Shown here: one piece after another, positions 1 to 7,244 of the stretch | How the letters are laid out: every line of letters begins with the position of its first letter | Position numbering within the stretch: the stretch's first letter is position 1 | NCBI GenBank assembly: GCA_021812735.1 | Contig: JAKAMV010000068.1 | Coordinates: 1-20,677, forward strand | Length of the DNA: 20,677 nt | From: Chloroflexota bacterium | GTDB lineage: Bacteria > Chloroflexota > Limnocylindria > Limnocylindrales > CSP1-4 | Reading direction: 5' to 3' | Notes under the pieces: model-generated | What the model saw: the letters and a program-made list of their open reading frames with translations, nothing else | Databases searched by the model: none | Told to the model about the DNA's origin: nothing | Program-made: the position numbers and the translations under genes

Positions 1-861
1 CGGCACGCCCATCACTTCGTCGTCGGAGTGGTGGGTCATGCCGTAGTGGTTGTTCTGGACGAAGAAGATGATCGGCAGGCCGAACGCGTGATCGCCTGCG
101 AGGTGGTTCGTCCACTGGGCCTGGGCGGCCCAGTTGAGCGACTCGAGCACGACGCCGTTCGCATAGGCGCCGTCCCCGGCGAAGCAGCAGACGATGCGGC
201 CGTCACGCTCGTAGCGGTGGGCCATTGCAGCGCCCGTGGCGATCGGCACCGAACCGCCGACGATGGCGTTCGCGCCCAAGTTGCCGGTGCTCAAGTCGCC
301 GATGTGCATCCCCCCGCCGCGGCCCCGGCCATACCCCTCGTCCTTGCCGAACAACTCGGCGATGACGCGGTACAGGTGCTCCTCGAGCGCCGCCTCGAGC
401 AGTGCGCCGTGCTCGGCGGCGGTCGTGCCGGGGACCCGCGCGCGGAGCTGGTCGTCGGTCATGCGCCGGATGGCCGCGAAGCCCTTGGCGATCGCGTCGC
501 CGTGGCCGCGATGCGAGCTGGTGATGTTGTCGTCGGGGGCCAGGGCCGCGCACGCGCCCACCGGGGACGCCTCCTGGCCGATGGAGACGTGCGTGGGGCC
601 CCGGTAGTCGTAGCCGGGGAGGGGATCGTAGCCGCCCGAGCGGAGCCGGACGATCATCTCCTCCATCTCACGGATCGCCAGCATGTCGTCGAGCAGGTCG
701 AGCGCCTCGTGGGCGGTGATCGTCCCCGCGGCGAGCTCGCCCTCGAGCGTCCCCCGGTAGCTGAAACCGCGCAGCGAGCCGAGCGGCTCCTCGAACGGGG
801 TCATGTCTGGCCGCCGGTCGCTGCGGTAGGCGTTCCCGGGGGCGGCGGCGTCCGTCGTCAT
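1..861 (-). CDS. TPP-dependent dehydrogenase E1 component, alpha subunit (3' end outside window)
   Basis: This is the alpha subunit of a 2-oxoacid or acetoin-type dehydrogenase E1, which decarboxylates its substrate on thiamine pyrophosphate. The 287 visible residues carry the E1 alpha hallmarks: SSHRGHGDAIAKG (115-127), AELFGK (168-173), GRGGGMHIGD (180-189), and the TPP/Mg motif from GDGAYANG (229-236) to NN (270-271). The ATG at 861 is preceded by AAGGAGAG at good spacing. The frame stays open to base 1, so the C-terminus and probably a beta-subunit gene lie outside. Compared with usual E1 alpha chains it has about 60 extra N-terminal residues and about 35 extra residues between KGFAAIRR and AELFGK. 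It lies 49 bases downstream of the deoR-like gene on the same strand and is probably co-transcribed with it. The substrate is unknown. Confidence 0.88.
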   Translation of the reverse strand, partial: MTTDAAAPGNAYRSDRRPDMTPFEEPLGSLRGFSYRGTLEGELAAGTITAHEALDLLDDMLAIREMEEMIVRLRSGGYDPLPGYDYRGPTHVSIGQEASPVGACAALAPDDNITSSHRGHGDAIAKGFAAIRRMTDDQLRARVPGTTAAEHGALLEAALEEHLYRVIAELFGKDEGYGRGRGGGMHIGDLSTGNLGANAIVGGSVPIATGAAMAHRYERDGRIVCCFAGDGAYANGVVLESLNWAAQAQWTNHLAGDHAFGLPIIFFVQNNHYGMTHHSDDEVMGVP

Positions 862-910
862 GCGTCTCTCCTTCGGCCGGCGCGCGGCAATCGCGTCGAG
901 CGCGCGCAGT

Positions 911-1699
911 TCACGCCCTGATGACCGTGATCCCGCGCCGGGTGAGGGTGCGGGCGGTGCGATCGTCGAGTCCTGCATCCGTCACCAGCACGTCGACCGC
1001 GTCGAGGGCGCCGGCGCGGACGAACGAGCGGGTGCCCAGCTTCCGGCTGTCCGCCAGCAGGATCACCTGCGTTGCCCGGGCGAGCGCCAGCGTCTTGGTG
1101 AGCGCCTCGGCGGCGTCGGTGGTCATGAGCCCGTCCTCGAGCGAGACCGCGTACGAGCCGATCAGCGCCTTGTTGACGTGGACCTGCTCGAGCAAGTGCC
1201 GGGTGAGCGGCCCGACCAGCGCCCGGCTGGTGGCCCGGTACTCGCCGCCCACCACCACGAGGCGCGGCCCGCTCCCGGCGAGCTCCACCAGCGCCGGCAC
1301 GCTGTTGGTCACCACGGTCAGGCGGTCCCAGCCGTGGAGCAGGCGTGCGACGGCCAGGACGGTGCTGCCGCTGTCGAGGTAGACCGTGTCGTCCGGGTCG
1401 AGCAGCTCCACCGCCCGCGCCGCGATGCGGCCCTTCTCCTCGGCCGCCTCGGCCTCCTTGACCTCGAAGTGGGGCTCCCCGGGCCCTGCGTCGAGCGCGA
1501 CCGCCCCGCCGTGCACCCGCCGGATCTGGCCGGCAGACGCCAGCTCGTCGAGGTCGCGGCGCACGGTGGCGACGGACACGCCGAGCGCGGTGCTGAGCTC
1601 CTCGAGGCGAACTGCCCGACGGGCCGTCACAATGGTCAGCAGACGGGCGCGACGCTGCGGCGCGAGGTCCCGGGCCGGGTCGCTGGCGATGGCGTTCAC
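911..1699 (-). CDS. DeoR-family transcriptional regulator
   Basis: A 262-residue regulator, the normal length for the family. The N-terminal winged helix covers about residues 15-60: RRARLL, then LEELSTALGVSVATVRRDL, then the typical DeoR signature IRRVHGGA. The C-terminal DeoR sensor domain, related to sugar-phosphate isomerases, follows with YLDSGSTVLA, VVTNS and LLADSRK, and usually binds a phosphorylated sugar or similar effector. The start is GTG at 1699. No clear Shine-Dalgarno sequence is seen, so the transcript may be nearly leaderless. It precedes the E1 alpha gene on the same strand and is divergent from a phosphatase gene only 40 bases away. That gap holds a palindrome that could be its operator. 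It probably controls the E1 gene, as inferred from position. Confidence 0.92.
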   Translation of the reverse strand: MNAIASDPARDLAPQRRARLLTIVTARRAVRLEELSTALGVSVATVRRDLDELASAGQIRRVHGGAVALDAGPGEPHFEVKEAEAAEEKGRIAARAVELLDPDDTVYLDSGSTVLAVARLLHGWDRLTVVTNSVPALVELAGSGPRLVVVGGEYRATSRALVGPLTRHLLEQVHVNKALIGSYAVSLEDGLMTTDAAEALTKTLALARATQVILLADSRKLGTRSFVRAGALDAVDVLVTDAGLDDRTARTLTRRGITVIRA

Positions 1700-1714
1700 G
1701 TTGCGGAGTCTTGC

Positions 1715-1726
1715 ACGATCTATCGT
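1715..1726. promoter_or_regulatory. Palindrome between deoR-like gene and phosphatase gene, candidate operator
   Basis: ACGATCTATCGT is a perfect 5+2+5 inverted repeat. It is the AT-richest part of the 40-base gap between two divergent starts (GTG 1699 minus, ATG 1740 plus). Both promoters must be compressed into or around this gap, so a bound DeoR protein could block both. I could not assign convincing -10 and -35 boxes. The operator role is inference. Confidence 0.4.
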
Positions 1727-1739
1727 AAACTGGCAAGAA

Positions 1740-2558
1740 ATGACAGATTCGATCCAGCACTACGCCGCCGACGACTTCGAGCTCCCGAATCTGCGCGACG
1801 TCGGCGGGCCAGGGACCTCCGATGGCCTGCGGGTCCGGCGCGGGCTCGTCTTCCGCTCACCGGCGCTGGCGGGCGCGTCAATCGGCGACCTCGACCGGCT
1901 GTCCCGGCTCGGCCTGCGGACCGTGGTCGACCTGCGCTCCGCCTTCGAGCGCGAGCGGGCGCCGGAGGAGCACCTGCTGCCGCCTGGCACGGCGTACCTG
2001 CTGGCCGACGTGAACGGCGGCAGCGTCTCGATGAGCCCGATGTGGCAGCTGCTGCACCTGCGGACGGCGGCGGACCGCCAGGCGGCGTTCGGGGACGGGC
2101 GCGCGGAGGCCGGCTTCGAGGCCAAGTTCCGCGACTTCGTGACGGGCGCCGCGCCGCGCCGGGCATTCGGGACGCTGTTCGGCGCCCTCGCAGCGCCCGG
2201 CGGACTCCCCGCAGTGTTCCACTGCTCGACGGGCAAGGACCGCACGGGCTGGGCGGCTGCCGTCCTGCTGGCGTACCTGGGCGTGCCCGATGACGCGGTC
2301 GAGGCCGACTTCCTGGCCGGCAACGCTGCCATCCGCACCCTCATGCGGCCGGCGATCGACCGTCACGTGGCCGACGGCGGCCATCCCGACGACCTCGACG
2401 CCCTGGTCGGCGTGCGCCCCTCCTATCTGCGGGCTGGCATGGACGAGGTGGCCCGGTCGTTCGGCAGCGTCGAGTGCTATGTCGAGGAGGGTCTCGGGCT
2501 GACTCCCGAGTCCGGCCAGCGCCTGCGCACTGCCCTGTTGGAGCCGGACGCACCCTAG
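1740..2558 (+). CDS. Tyrosine-protein phosphatase (Y_phosphatase3 / MptpB-like)
   Basis: A 272-residue dual-specificity or tyrosine/lipid phosphatase. It has the opening motif NLRDVGG (17-23), the strand TVVDLRS (61-67) and the P-loop HCSTGKDRTG (161-170) with nucleophile Cys162 and Arg168. The HCxxGKDRTG form is typical of the bacterial Y_phosphatase3 family (PF13350), which includes MptpB. No signal peptide is seen, so it is probably cytoplasmic. The open frame extends upstream to 1386, but that part runs over deoR on the other strand and lacks family motifs. ATG 1740 puts NLRDVGG at its usual distance from the start. A strong hairpin follows the stop. Its link to neighbouring metabolism is unclear. 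Confidence 0.87.
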   Translation: MTDSIQHYAADDFELPNLRDVGGPGTSDGLRVRRGLVFRSPALAGASIGDLDRLSRLGLRTVVDLRSAFERERAPEEHLLPPGTAYLLADVNGGSVSMSPMWQLLHLRTAADRQAAFGDGRAEAGFEAKFRDFVTGAAPRRAFGTLFGALAAPGGLPAVFHCSTGKDRTGWAAAVLLAYLGVPDDAVEADFLAGNAAIRTLMRPAIDRHVADGGHPDDLDALVGVRPSYLRAGMDEVARSFGSVECYVEEGLGLTPESGQRLRTALLEPDAP

Positions 2559-2621
2559 ACGGTCGTCGGCTCGCACCTGCCGACAGCGCGGCGTCCAGCA
2601 GGCGACGCATCCCACACAGCA

Positions 2622-2660
2622 GAGAGCCCGCCCCCTCGCGTCGGCGCGGGGCGGGCTCTC
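2622..2660. terminator. Bidirectional terminator hairpin between convergent phosphatase and DUF1097 genes
   Basis: A perfect 13-bp GC-rich stem (GAGAGCCCGCCCC at 2622-2634 pairing with 2648-2660) closes a 13-base loop. It sits between the phosphatase stop (2558, plus) and the DUF1097 stop (2674, minus). There is no T-tract, so termination would rely on stem strength. Nothing else is evident in the 115-base gap. Confidence 0.7.
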
Positions 2661-2673
2661 CTCGTGCGAGGGG

Positions 2674-3260
2674 TCAGGCGTTGGCGGGCGACGAGGCCGT
2701 CTGGGTCTCCTTGGACCACGGGGTCATGATCACGACGTTGAACCAGCCGAGGAACGCGCCGAGCAGACCGGCGAGGATGGCCGGGATGGTCGTGATGACG
2801 GGGTCAGGTACTCGAGGCCCGCAGGCACGGCCATGCCGCCGTAGCCCGCGTACAGGCTCACGAAGAACGTGGCCAGGCCCATCGAGATGCCGTTGAAGAA
2901 GCACAGGCCGCCGGGGCCGGCCGTGAACGGCAGGTACTTCATGACGTAGATGACCGGGATGAAGGCGAGGAGCATCCCCACGAACCACGGGATGTCACCG
3001 GCGGTGACCGCGGTGGGGTTGTCGGAGACCTTGCCGATCGCCAGTGCGACGACGCAGACAAAGCCGGCGCCGATCGCCCCCGCGATGTAGCCCGGCACCA
3101 TCAGCTTGAGGGCAGACGGCTTGGCGCCGAGTTGGAAGTACTCCGCCCAGACGATGAACGATGCCCACAGGGGGAGCGACCAGACGCCAAGCCAGAGCCC
3201 GAACGGCAGGCTGACGACGACGGTGATGGGGACGGCGATCCAGAGCGGCAGCGCCTTCAT
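2674..3260 (-). CDS. DUF1097-family integral membrane protein, interrupted by a frameshift
   Basis: This is a small polytopic inner-membrane protein of the DUF1097 (YcdZ-like) family, function unknown. Reading from ATG 3260 (GGAGG lies 13 bases upstream), hydrophobic segments include PLWIAVPITVVVSLPFGLWL, PGYIAGAIGAGFVCVVALAI, IPWFVGMLLAFIPVIYVM and a GLCFFNGISMGLATFF helix. The frame then runs into low-complexity Ser/Pro/Arg. The family-like end (ITTIPAILAGLLGAFLGWFN, then VVIMTPWSKE) lies in another frame ending at 2674. The two join cleanly if one base is missing from the G run at 2800-2803, giving about 195 residues, slightly above the usual length. The gene is divergent from gntR, with a TTGCGA-N17-TATGAT promoter overlapped by two candidate GntR operators, so it may be the transporter-like member of that regulon. 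The frameshift may be real or a sequencing error. Confidence 0.78.
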
Positions 3261-3371
3261 GGCTGCGATCCAACCTCCCAACGGGCCCCGTCCCGGACTG
3301 GCCAGAGACGAGCCCCACTGCTTCGATTGTCGGCAGCGGATCGCCGCCGAGCCGCACGGTTCTGGCCGCGG

Positions 3372-3387
3372 CTATAATCGATCATAG
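3372..3387. promoter_or_regulatory. Candidate GntR operator, site A
   Basis: CTATAATCGATCATAG is a 16-bp palindrome imperfect only at the pair flanking the ATCGAT core. It contains a perfect TATAAT (3373-3378) reading toward gntR and covers the -10 box (TATGAT, 3386-3381) of the opposing promoter. It shares its core with sites B, C and D. It is very AT-rich against a GC-rich background. Binding by the adjacent GntR protein is inferred. Confidence 0.6.
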
Positions 3388-3409
3388 ATTCCTGATGATC
3401 GATTCGCAA
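3381..3409 (-). promoter_or_regulatory. Sigma-70-like promoter for the DUF1097 gene
   Basis: On the minus strand TTGCGA (3409-3404) and TATGAT (3386-3381) are separated by exactly 17 bases. Transcription would start near 3374, giving a leader of about 115 bases before ATG 3260. Operator site A covers the -10 box and site B covers the spacer and -35 box, the arrangement expected for repression. Confidence 0.55.
3393..3408. promoter_or_regulatory. Candidate GntR operator, site B
   Basis: TGATGATCGATTCGCA has the ATCGAT core of site A with a weaker right half. The two core centres are 21 bp apart, about two helical turns, so two dimers could bind the same DNA face. Confidence 0.5.
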
Positions 3410-3505
3410 TGCGCCCAGGCGCATTGGGCCGCAGCTCGACCTGACCAGGCCTCGACGCTCGCCGCTACACTCCATGTGGAATCCCACCGAGCAGCCCCGA
3501 AGGTC

Positions 3506-4183
3506 ATGCCTGACGAGATCTCGATCCAGCGGAGCGTTCTCGCGGAACAGGTCGAGGACCGCCTGCTCCAGGGGATCCTCAGCGGCCGGTACCCGCCCCA
3601 CAGCCGGATCGTGGAGACGCGGGTCGCGCGCGAGCTGGGCGTCAGCCAGGCGCCCGTGCGGGAGGCGCTCCGGGCCCTCGAGGCGCTGGGCCTCGTGGAG
3701 ATCTCCCCGTTCCAGGGAGCCCGCGTGCGCCGACCCTCGCTCACCGAGTTGCTGGAGGCCTTCGTCGTCCGCTGCGAGCTCGAGTGCCTCGCCGCACGCC
3801 TCGCCGTGCCGCGCCTGACCGAGGATGACATCGCGGACTTCGCCCGGCTCCAGGAGGCCATGGAGGCGGCGTCGCGCACCGGCGACCGGCACGAGGCGGC
3901 GCGAGCGGACTCCGAGTTCCACGCGCGGCTGATCCGACAGTCCGGCAGCCAGACGCTCGAGCGCACGTGGGGGACGGTGGAGCCGTTCTCGCGCACCTAC
4001 ATCACGCTCGCCTCGGCCAAGGAGGGTCCGGGCTGGACCACGCACCTGCACCTCTCGGTCCTCGATGCGCTCCGGGCGCGGGACGTCGATGCCGTGCAGG
4101 CGGCGCTCCGCCACCATTTCGACGAGGCCGCCGGCATGCTCCGCGCCGGCTGGGAGGCACCCGAGGCGGTCAGCGCCGTCTGA
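3506..4183 (+). CDS. GntR-family transcriptional regulator, FCD subfamily
   Basis: A 225-residue regulator of the FadR/FCD type. The N-terminal winged helix spans about residues 12-75: LAEQVEDRLLQGILSGRYPP, then RVARELGVSQAPVREALRAL and a wing near FQGARV. The C-terminal all-helical FCD domain (about 82-220) keeps the metal-site pattern Asp-x3-His (ADSEFH), then His in THLHLSVLDAL, then His in ALRHHF. Such domains commonly bind organic acids. The open frame reaches back to 3395, but that start lies inside the operator region and adds residues unlike the family. ATG 3506, preceded by GAAGG, places the helix-turn-helix normally. The divergent promoter region carries two copies of a palindrome that recurs upstream of both large operons, so it is the likely local regulator and autoregulator. 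Confidence 0.93.
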   Translation: MPDEISIQRSVLAEQVEDRLLQGILSGRYPPHSRIVETRVARELGVSQAPVREALRALEALGLVEISPFQGARVRRPSLTELLEAFVVRCELECLAARLAVPRLTEDDIADFARLQEAMEAASRTGDRHEAARADSEFHARLIRQSGSQTLERTWGTVEPFSRTYITLASAKEGPGWTTHLHLSVLDALRARDVDAVQAALRHHFDEAAGMLRAGWEAPEAVSAV

Positions 4184-4200
4184 GTTCGACACGCCCGTCT

Positions 4201-4243
4201 CTCCTCCGCCTCCGCGCAATTCGACGCCGCGGAGGCGGAGGAG
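4201..4243. terminator. Bidirectional terminator hairpin between gntR and lipoprotein gene
   Basis: CTCCTCCGCCTCCGCG (4201-4216) pairs perfectly with 4228-4243 around an 11-base loop. The two flanking genes converge here (stops at 4183 plus and 4260 minus). There is no poly-T tail in either direction. Confidence 0.72.
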
Positions 4244-4259
4244 GCCGAATCGGGGTGCG

Positions 4260-4655
4260 TCAGCTCCCGCTTTGACCGAACGCCTCTAGGAACGTCCCCG
4301 TCTGGTAGTCGAGGACCACCGTCTCGGTCTTTCCCGGCGGCGGACACGGGGCATGGGTCTGCCCGGGCTGGGGCGCGGGCCTGCAGGAGAGCGGGAAGGT
4401 CCCCGACACGACGACCGCCCACACCCACCGGTCGCCGGGAACGACCGCCTGGCTCGTGTCGAAGTCGCGCATCTGCCCGACCCGCCCGCTCACCACGCCA
4501 GTCGCATCGGGGGCCGCCGCCCTGGCCGCCGCGAAGGCCCCGGCCTGGGTGAGGCCGCCGGCCGGCGGCGCGCTCGATGTGGCCGAGGGCGGGACACCAG
4601 GGCCGCAAGCGGCGAACGCCGAGAGCAGCACGAGCGTCACGACGAGACGCCGCAT
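4260..4655 (-). CDS. Small secreted lipoprotein of unknown function
   Basis: A 131-residue protein with a lipoprotein signal peptide: MRRLVVTLVLLSAFAAC has Arg-Arg, a hydrophobic core and a FAAC-type lipobox with Cys17. A short Pro/Ser/Ala linker follows, then a compact domain (about residues 30-131) with RWVWAVVVSGTF, a Cys-x13-Cys pair and VVLDYQTGTFLEAFG at the end. The latter resembles the DxxTGxxL endings of small beta-rich PepSY-like or similar domains, but I cannot name the family. An earlier in-frame ATG at 4688 would overlap the upstream gene and put charged residues before the signal, so 4655 is preferred. It lies 10 bases downstream of the membrane-protein stop and is probably in one operon with it. 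It has no visible link to the GntR-controlled genes. Confidence 0.7.
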   Translation of the reverse strand: MRRLVVTLVLLSAFAACGPGVPPSATSSAPPAGGLTQAGAFAAARAAAPDATGVVSGRVGQMRDFDTSQAVVPGDRWVWAVVVSGTFPLSCRPAPQPGQTHAPCPPPGKTETVVLDYQTGTFLEAFGQSGS

Positions 4656-4665
4656 GGCCCGGGAC

Positions 4666-5199
4666 TCAGCGCCTGCCGAGATCGGCATGGCGGCGCCCCG
4701 CGTCCCTGGCCCGCGCGACGAGCCGGACGGTCGCGAGGAGGACGAGGCCAGCGGCCCACAGCGAGTAGAGCAGCGGCTCGGACGGCTTCAGATGAGCCGC
4801 AGACGCGGGGCCCGGGCCGAACTCGATGACACTGGTGGGATCTGGGTCCAGCGCCCAGATCGGGAAGGCGGCCATCCAGAGGACGGTCCACACGATGGCC
4901 GCCCCCCAGACGCCGCGAACCCGCCTCCAGTCGGCCGCCGGGCGCCCGGACGCACCGGCAGCGAGCAGGCCGGCCCTCGCCGCGCCGAGGATGACGAAGC
5001 CGGCCGCCCACACCTCGAACAGGGCCCAGGCCGGGGGCTTGCCGCCAACGGTGGAGGCCGGGTCAACCGCCCAGACCGCGACGATCCAGATGACGGTCCA
5101 GACGAGCAGCGCCCAGGTGATCCCTCGCACGTCCCAACGTCCCGAGCCCGCCGGCCGGACGCCGGCTTCGCGCACAGGCTCTGCGCGCGGCGCACGCAC
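4666..5199 (-). CDS. Four-helix membrane protein with an internal two-helix duplication
   Basis: About 177 residues from GTG 5199; a shorter 154-residue form from GTG 5130 is possible, since the first 23 residues are Arg/Pro/Ala-rich and no ribosome site decides. Four hydrophobic segments form two repeats. Repeat 1 has VWTVIWIVAVWAVDP then LFEVWAAGFVILGAARAGL. Repeat 2 has VWTVLWMAAFPIWALDP then LYSLWAAGLVLLATVRLV. Each pair has a Trp-rich first helix ending in a DP turn, a short extracytoplasmic loop and a WAAG-containing second helix followed by basic residues. I do not recognise a named family. The downstream lipoprotein gene is 10 bases away, suggesting a membrane-associated pair. Confidence 0.68.
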   Translation of the reverse strand: MRAPRAEPVREAGVRPAGSGRWDVRGITWALLVWTVIWIVAVWAVDPASTVGGKPPAWALFEVWAAGFVILGAARAGLLAAGASGRPAADWRRVRGVWGAAIVWTVLWMAAFPIWALDPDPTSVIEFGPGPASAAHLKPSEPLLYSLWAAGLVLLATVRLVARARDAGRRHADLGRR

Positions 5200-5415
5200 G
5201 TCAAGTGCCGCCCGATGGGCACCGGGCGCCCGCCACCCGAGCGTCCTGCCCCCGTCTCGACCGGCCGAGTGGTGCGCGCCTGCTGACGCTGCACGCCGCC
5301 TCGTCGCCCCTTTGTGCCGGGCGCAGGACCGCGGAGACCGACAGCCGATCGCCCGGTCACGGCCAGCGGGCAGCGGTCGGATCCAGCGCGGGCGGCATGT
5401 CCGGCCGGCCGCGGG

Positions 5416-6360
5416 TCAGCCTCGGGCGAGGATGGCCCGCACCTGATCGGCGACGCGGGCGCCCGACAGCCCGTAGATGTCGAGCAGCGCGTCGTTCGGC
5501 CCCGACTGGACGTCGCAGTCCTGCAGCCCGATCCGGTGCAGGCGCGTCGGCCGGTGCTCGCCGAGGGTCTCGGCCACCGCACCGCCGAGCCCGCCGATGA
5601 CGGTTCCCTCCTCGACCGTGATCACCCGGCCCGTCCGGTCGGCGGCCGCCACCAGCGCATCGACGTCGACGGGCTTGACGGTGGCCATGTGGAGGACATG
5701 GGCCGAGATCCCGTCGCCGGCCAGCAGTTCCGCCGCCTCGAGCGTCCGCGCCGTCTGGGTGCCCGTGGCGATCAGCGTGACGTCGCTGCCCTCGCGGAGC
5801 ACCTCCGCCTTCCCGAACCGGAACGCGTGATCCGCGCCGAACACGCGCGGCGTGGCGTCGCGCACGAGCCGGACGTAGACGGGTCCCTCGTAGGCCGCGG
5901 CCCAGCGGAGGACCTCGGCCGCCTCGGTGTCGTCGGCGGGAAGGACGGTGACCATGTTCGGCAGCGACCGCATGATGGCGATGTCGTCCACGATGATGTG
6001 GCTCATCCCCGTCTGGCCCGTGAACAGGCCGCCGTAGCTGGGCGTGATCTTCACGTTCGCCCGGGGCTGGGCGATCATCACGCGCACCTGGTCCAGCGGG
6101 CGGACGACCGCGAACGCGACGAAGGTGCTGATGAACGGGATCAGCCCCATCGTGGCGAGGCCGGCCGCCACGCCGAGCATGTTCTGCTCGGCGATGCCCA
6201 TCTGCAGGTAGCGGTCCGGGTGCGCCTTCTCGAAGATGTCGGCGCGCGTCGAGGAGCCGACGTCGCCGTCGACCACGACCACGCGGGGATCGGCATCGGC
6301 GAGGGCCGCCACCGTCTCGCCGAACACCTCGCGCTGGGGCCGGCCCATCATCGCCGTCAT
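5416..6360 (-). CDS. Transketolase-like protein, C-terminal subunit (pyrimidine-binding and C domains)
   Basis: A 314-residue C-terminal half of a split transketolase. It contributes the thiamine pyrimidine-binding domain and the transketolase C domain. The activating glutamate is Glu58 in MGIAEQN, within YLQMGIAEQNMLGVAAGLA. Other family features are DGDVGSSTRADIF near 31-43, PSYGGLFTGQTGMSH, and the C-domain strands VTLIATGTQT and VITVEEGTVIGGLG. ATG 6360 overlaps the stop of the N-terminal subunit by 4 bases (ATGA), indicating translational coupling and equimolar synthesis. Split transketolases of this kind occur in catabolic operons, for example for apulose 4-phosphate. The donor and acceptor here are unknown. 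Confidence 0.92.
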   Translation of the reverse strand: MTAMMGRPQREVFGETVAALADADPRVVVVDGDVGSSTRADIFEKAHPDRYLQMGIAEQNMLGVAAGLATMGLIPFISTFVAFAVVRPLDQVRVMIAQPRANVKITPSYGGLFTGQTGMSHIIVDDIAIMRSLPNMVTVLPADDTEAAEVLRWAAAYEGPVYVRLVRDATPRVFGADHAFRFGKAEVLREGSDVTLIATGTQTARTLEAAELLAGDGISAHVLHMATVKPVDVDALVAAADRTGRVITVEEGTVIGGLGGAVAETLGEHRPTRLHRIGLQDCDVQSGPNDALLDIYGLSGARVADQVRAILARG

Positions 6361-7244
6361 CGGACGCCCTCCGCCGCGGCGGACTCGGGCTCGCCGAGCT
6401 CGCGCATCGCCTGGGCCAGCTCCTCGGGCTTGATCGCGCGCGTGTGCCAGAACCAGTGGCCCTCCATGAACGACACGCCCCTGCCCTTCACCGTGTTCGA
6501 GATGATCGCCACGGGTCGCCCGTCGCGCTCGCGCGCCTGTGCGAGGACGTCCACGATGGCCCCCATGTCGTGGCCGTCCACCTCCAGCACGCGCCAGCCG
6601 AACGCGCCCCACTTCTCGACCAGCTCCCCGGGGACCTCGGGCGCGATGCGGCCGTCCGGCCCGTCGCCCGGCCAGCCGTACTGCTGGAGCCGGTTGTGGT
6701 CCACGATCGCGATGAGGTTGTCCAGCCCGTACCGTCGGGCGGCCATCGCCGCCTCCCAGACCTCGCCCTCCTGGCACTCGCCGTCGCCGAGCATCACGAA
6801 CGCGCGCACGTCCTGGCCGGTGAGCCGGGCGCCGAGCGCCATGCCCATCGCCGCCGAGATCCCCATCCCGAGCGAGCCCGTGGACATGTCGAGGCCGGGC
6901 AGGCGGGTCATGTCCGGGTGGCCCTGGAGGCGGGAGTTCGCGCCGTCGAAGCTGGCCAGCTCGTCGACGGGGAAGTAGCCCCGCAGCGCCATCGCGGCAT
7001 AGAGCCCCACCGACGCGTGGCCCTTGGACAGCACGAACCGGTCGCGGCCCGGCCAGTGTGGCTGGTCGGGCCGGAGGCGGAGCTCGTGGAAGAACAGCGC
7101 CGCCAGCATGTCCGCCGCGGACAGGGGACCGCCCAGGTGGCCGGCCCTCGCGAGGTAGACGGTTCGCACCACCTCGACGCGGATCCTGCGGGCGACCTCG
7201 CGCAGGGCGTCGAGGTCGGGGGAGAGGTCGATCGCCGCCGTCAT
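6357..7244 (-). CDS. Transketolase-like protein, N-terminal (TPP-binding) subunit
   Basis: A 295-residue N-terminal half of a split transketolase. It binds the thiamine diphosphate through GDGE (153-156) and Asn184 of DHNRLQQYG. It retains GHLGGPLSAAD (35-45), the RFVLSKGHASVGLY block (69-82) and MSTGSLGMGISAAMGMALG. It would work as an alpha2beta2 complex with the next gene's product, moving a two-carbon ketol unit between a ketose and an aldose, or carrying out a related acyl-anion reaction. ATG 7244 follows AAGAAGGA, and its ATGA overlaps the cupin stop by 4 bases. An upstream ATG at 7298 lies inside the cupin gene and lacks support. The operon promoter region carries GntR-type operator site C. 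Confidence 0.93.
   Translation of the reverse strand: MTAAIDLSPDLDALREVARRIRVEVVRTVYLARAGHLGGPLSAADMLAALFFHELRLRPDQPHWPGRDRFVLSKGHASVGLYAAMALRGYFPVDELASFDGANSRLQGHPDMTRLPGLDMSTGSLGMGISAAMGMALGARLTGQDVRAFVMLGDGECQEGEVWEAAMAARRYGLDNLIAIVDHNRLQQYGWPGDGPDGRIAPEVPGELVEKWGAFGWRVLEVDGHDMGAIVDVLAQARERDGRPVAIISNTVKGRGVSFMEGHWFWHTRAIKPEELAQAMRELGEPESAAAEGVR

Noticed and set aside
3395..3505. Longer GntR protein starting at 3395
   Set aside because: That start lies inside operator site B and downstream residues up to 3505 do not resemble a GntR N-terminus; ATG 3506 places the helix-turn-helix normally.
5200..5415. Possible gene or clear promoter in the 216-base gap between the membrane-protein gene and the transketolase gene
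   Set aside because: A TTGACG occurs at 5204-5199 on the minus strand but no -10 box follows at proper spacing, and no frame has coding character.
5416..7244. Assigning the split transketolase to the apiose pathway
   Set aside because: Split subunits are known there, but no other apiose or apionate pathway gene is present in the window.
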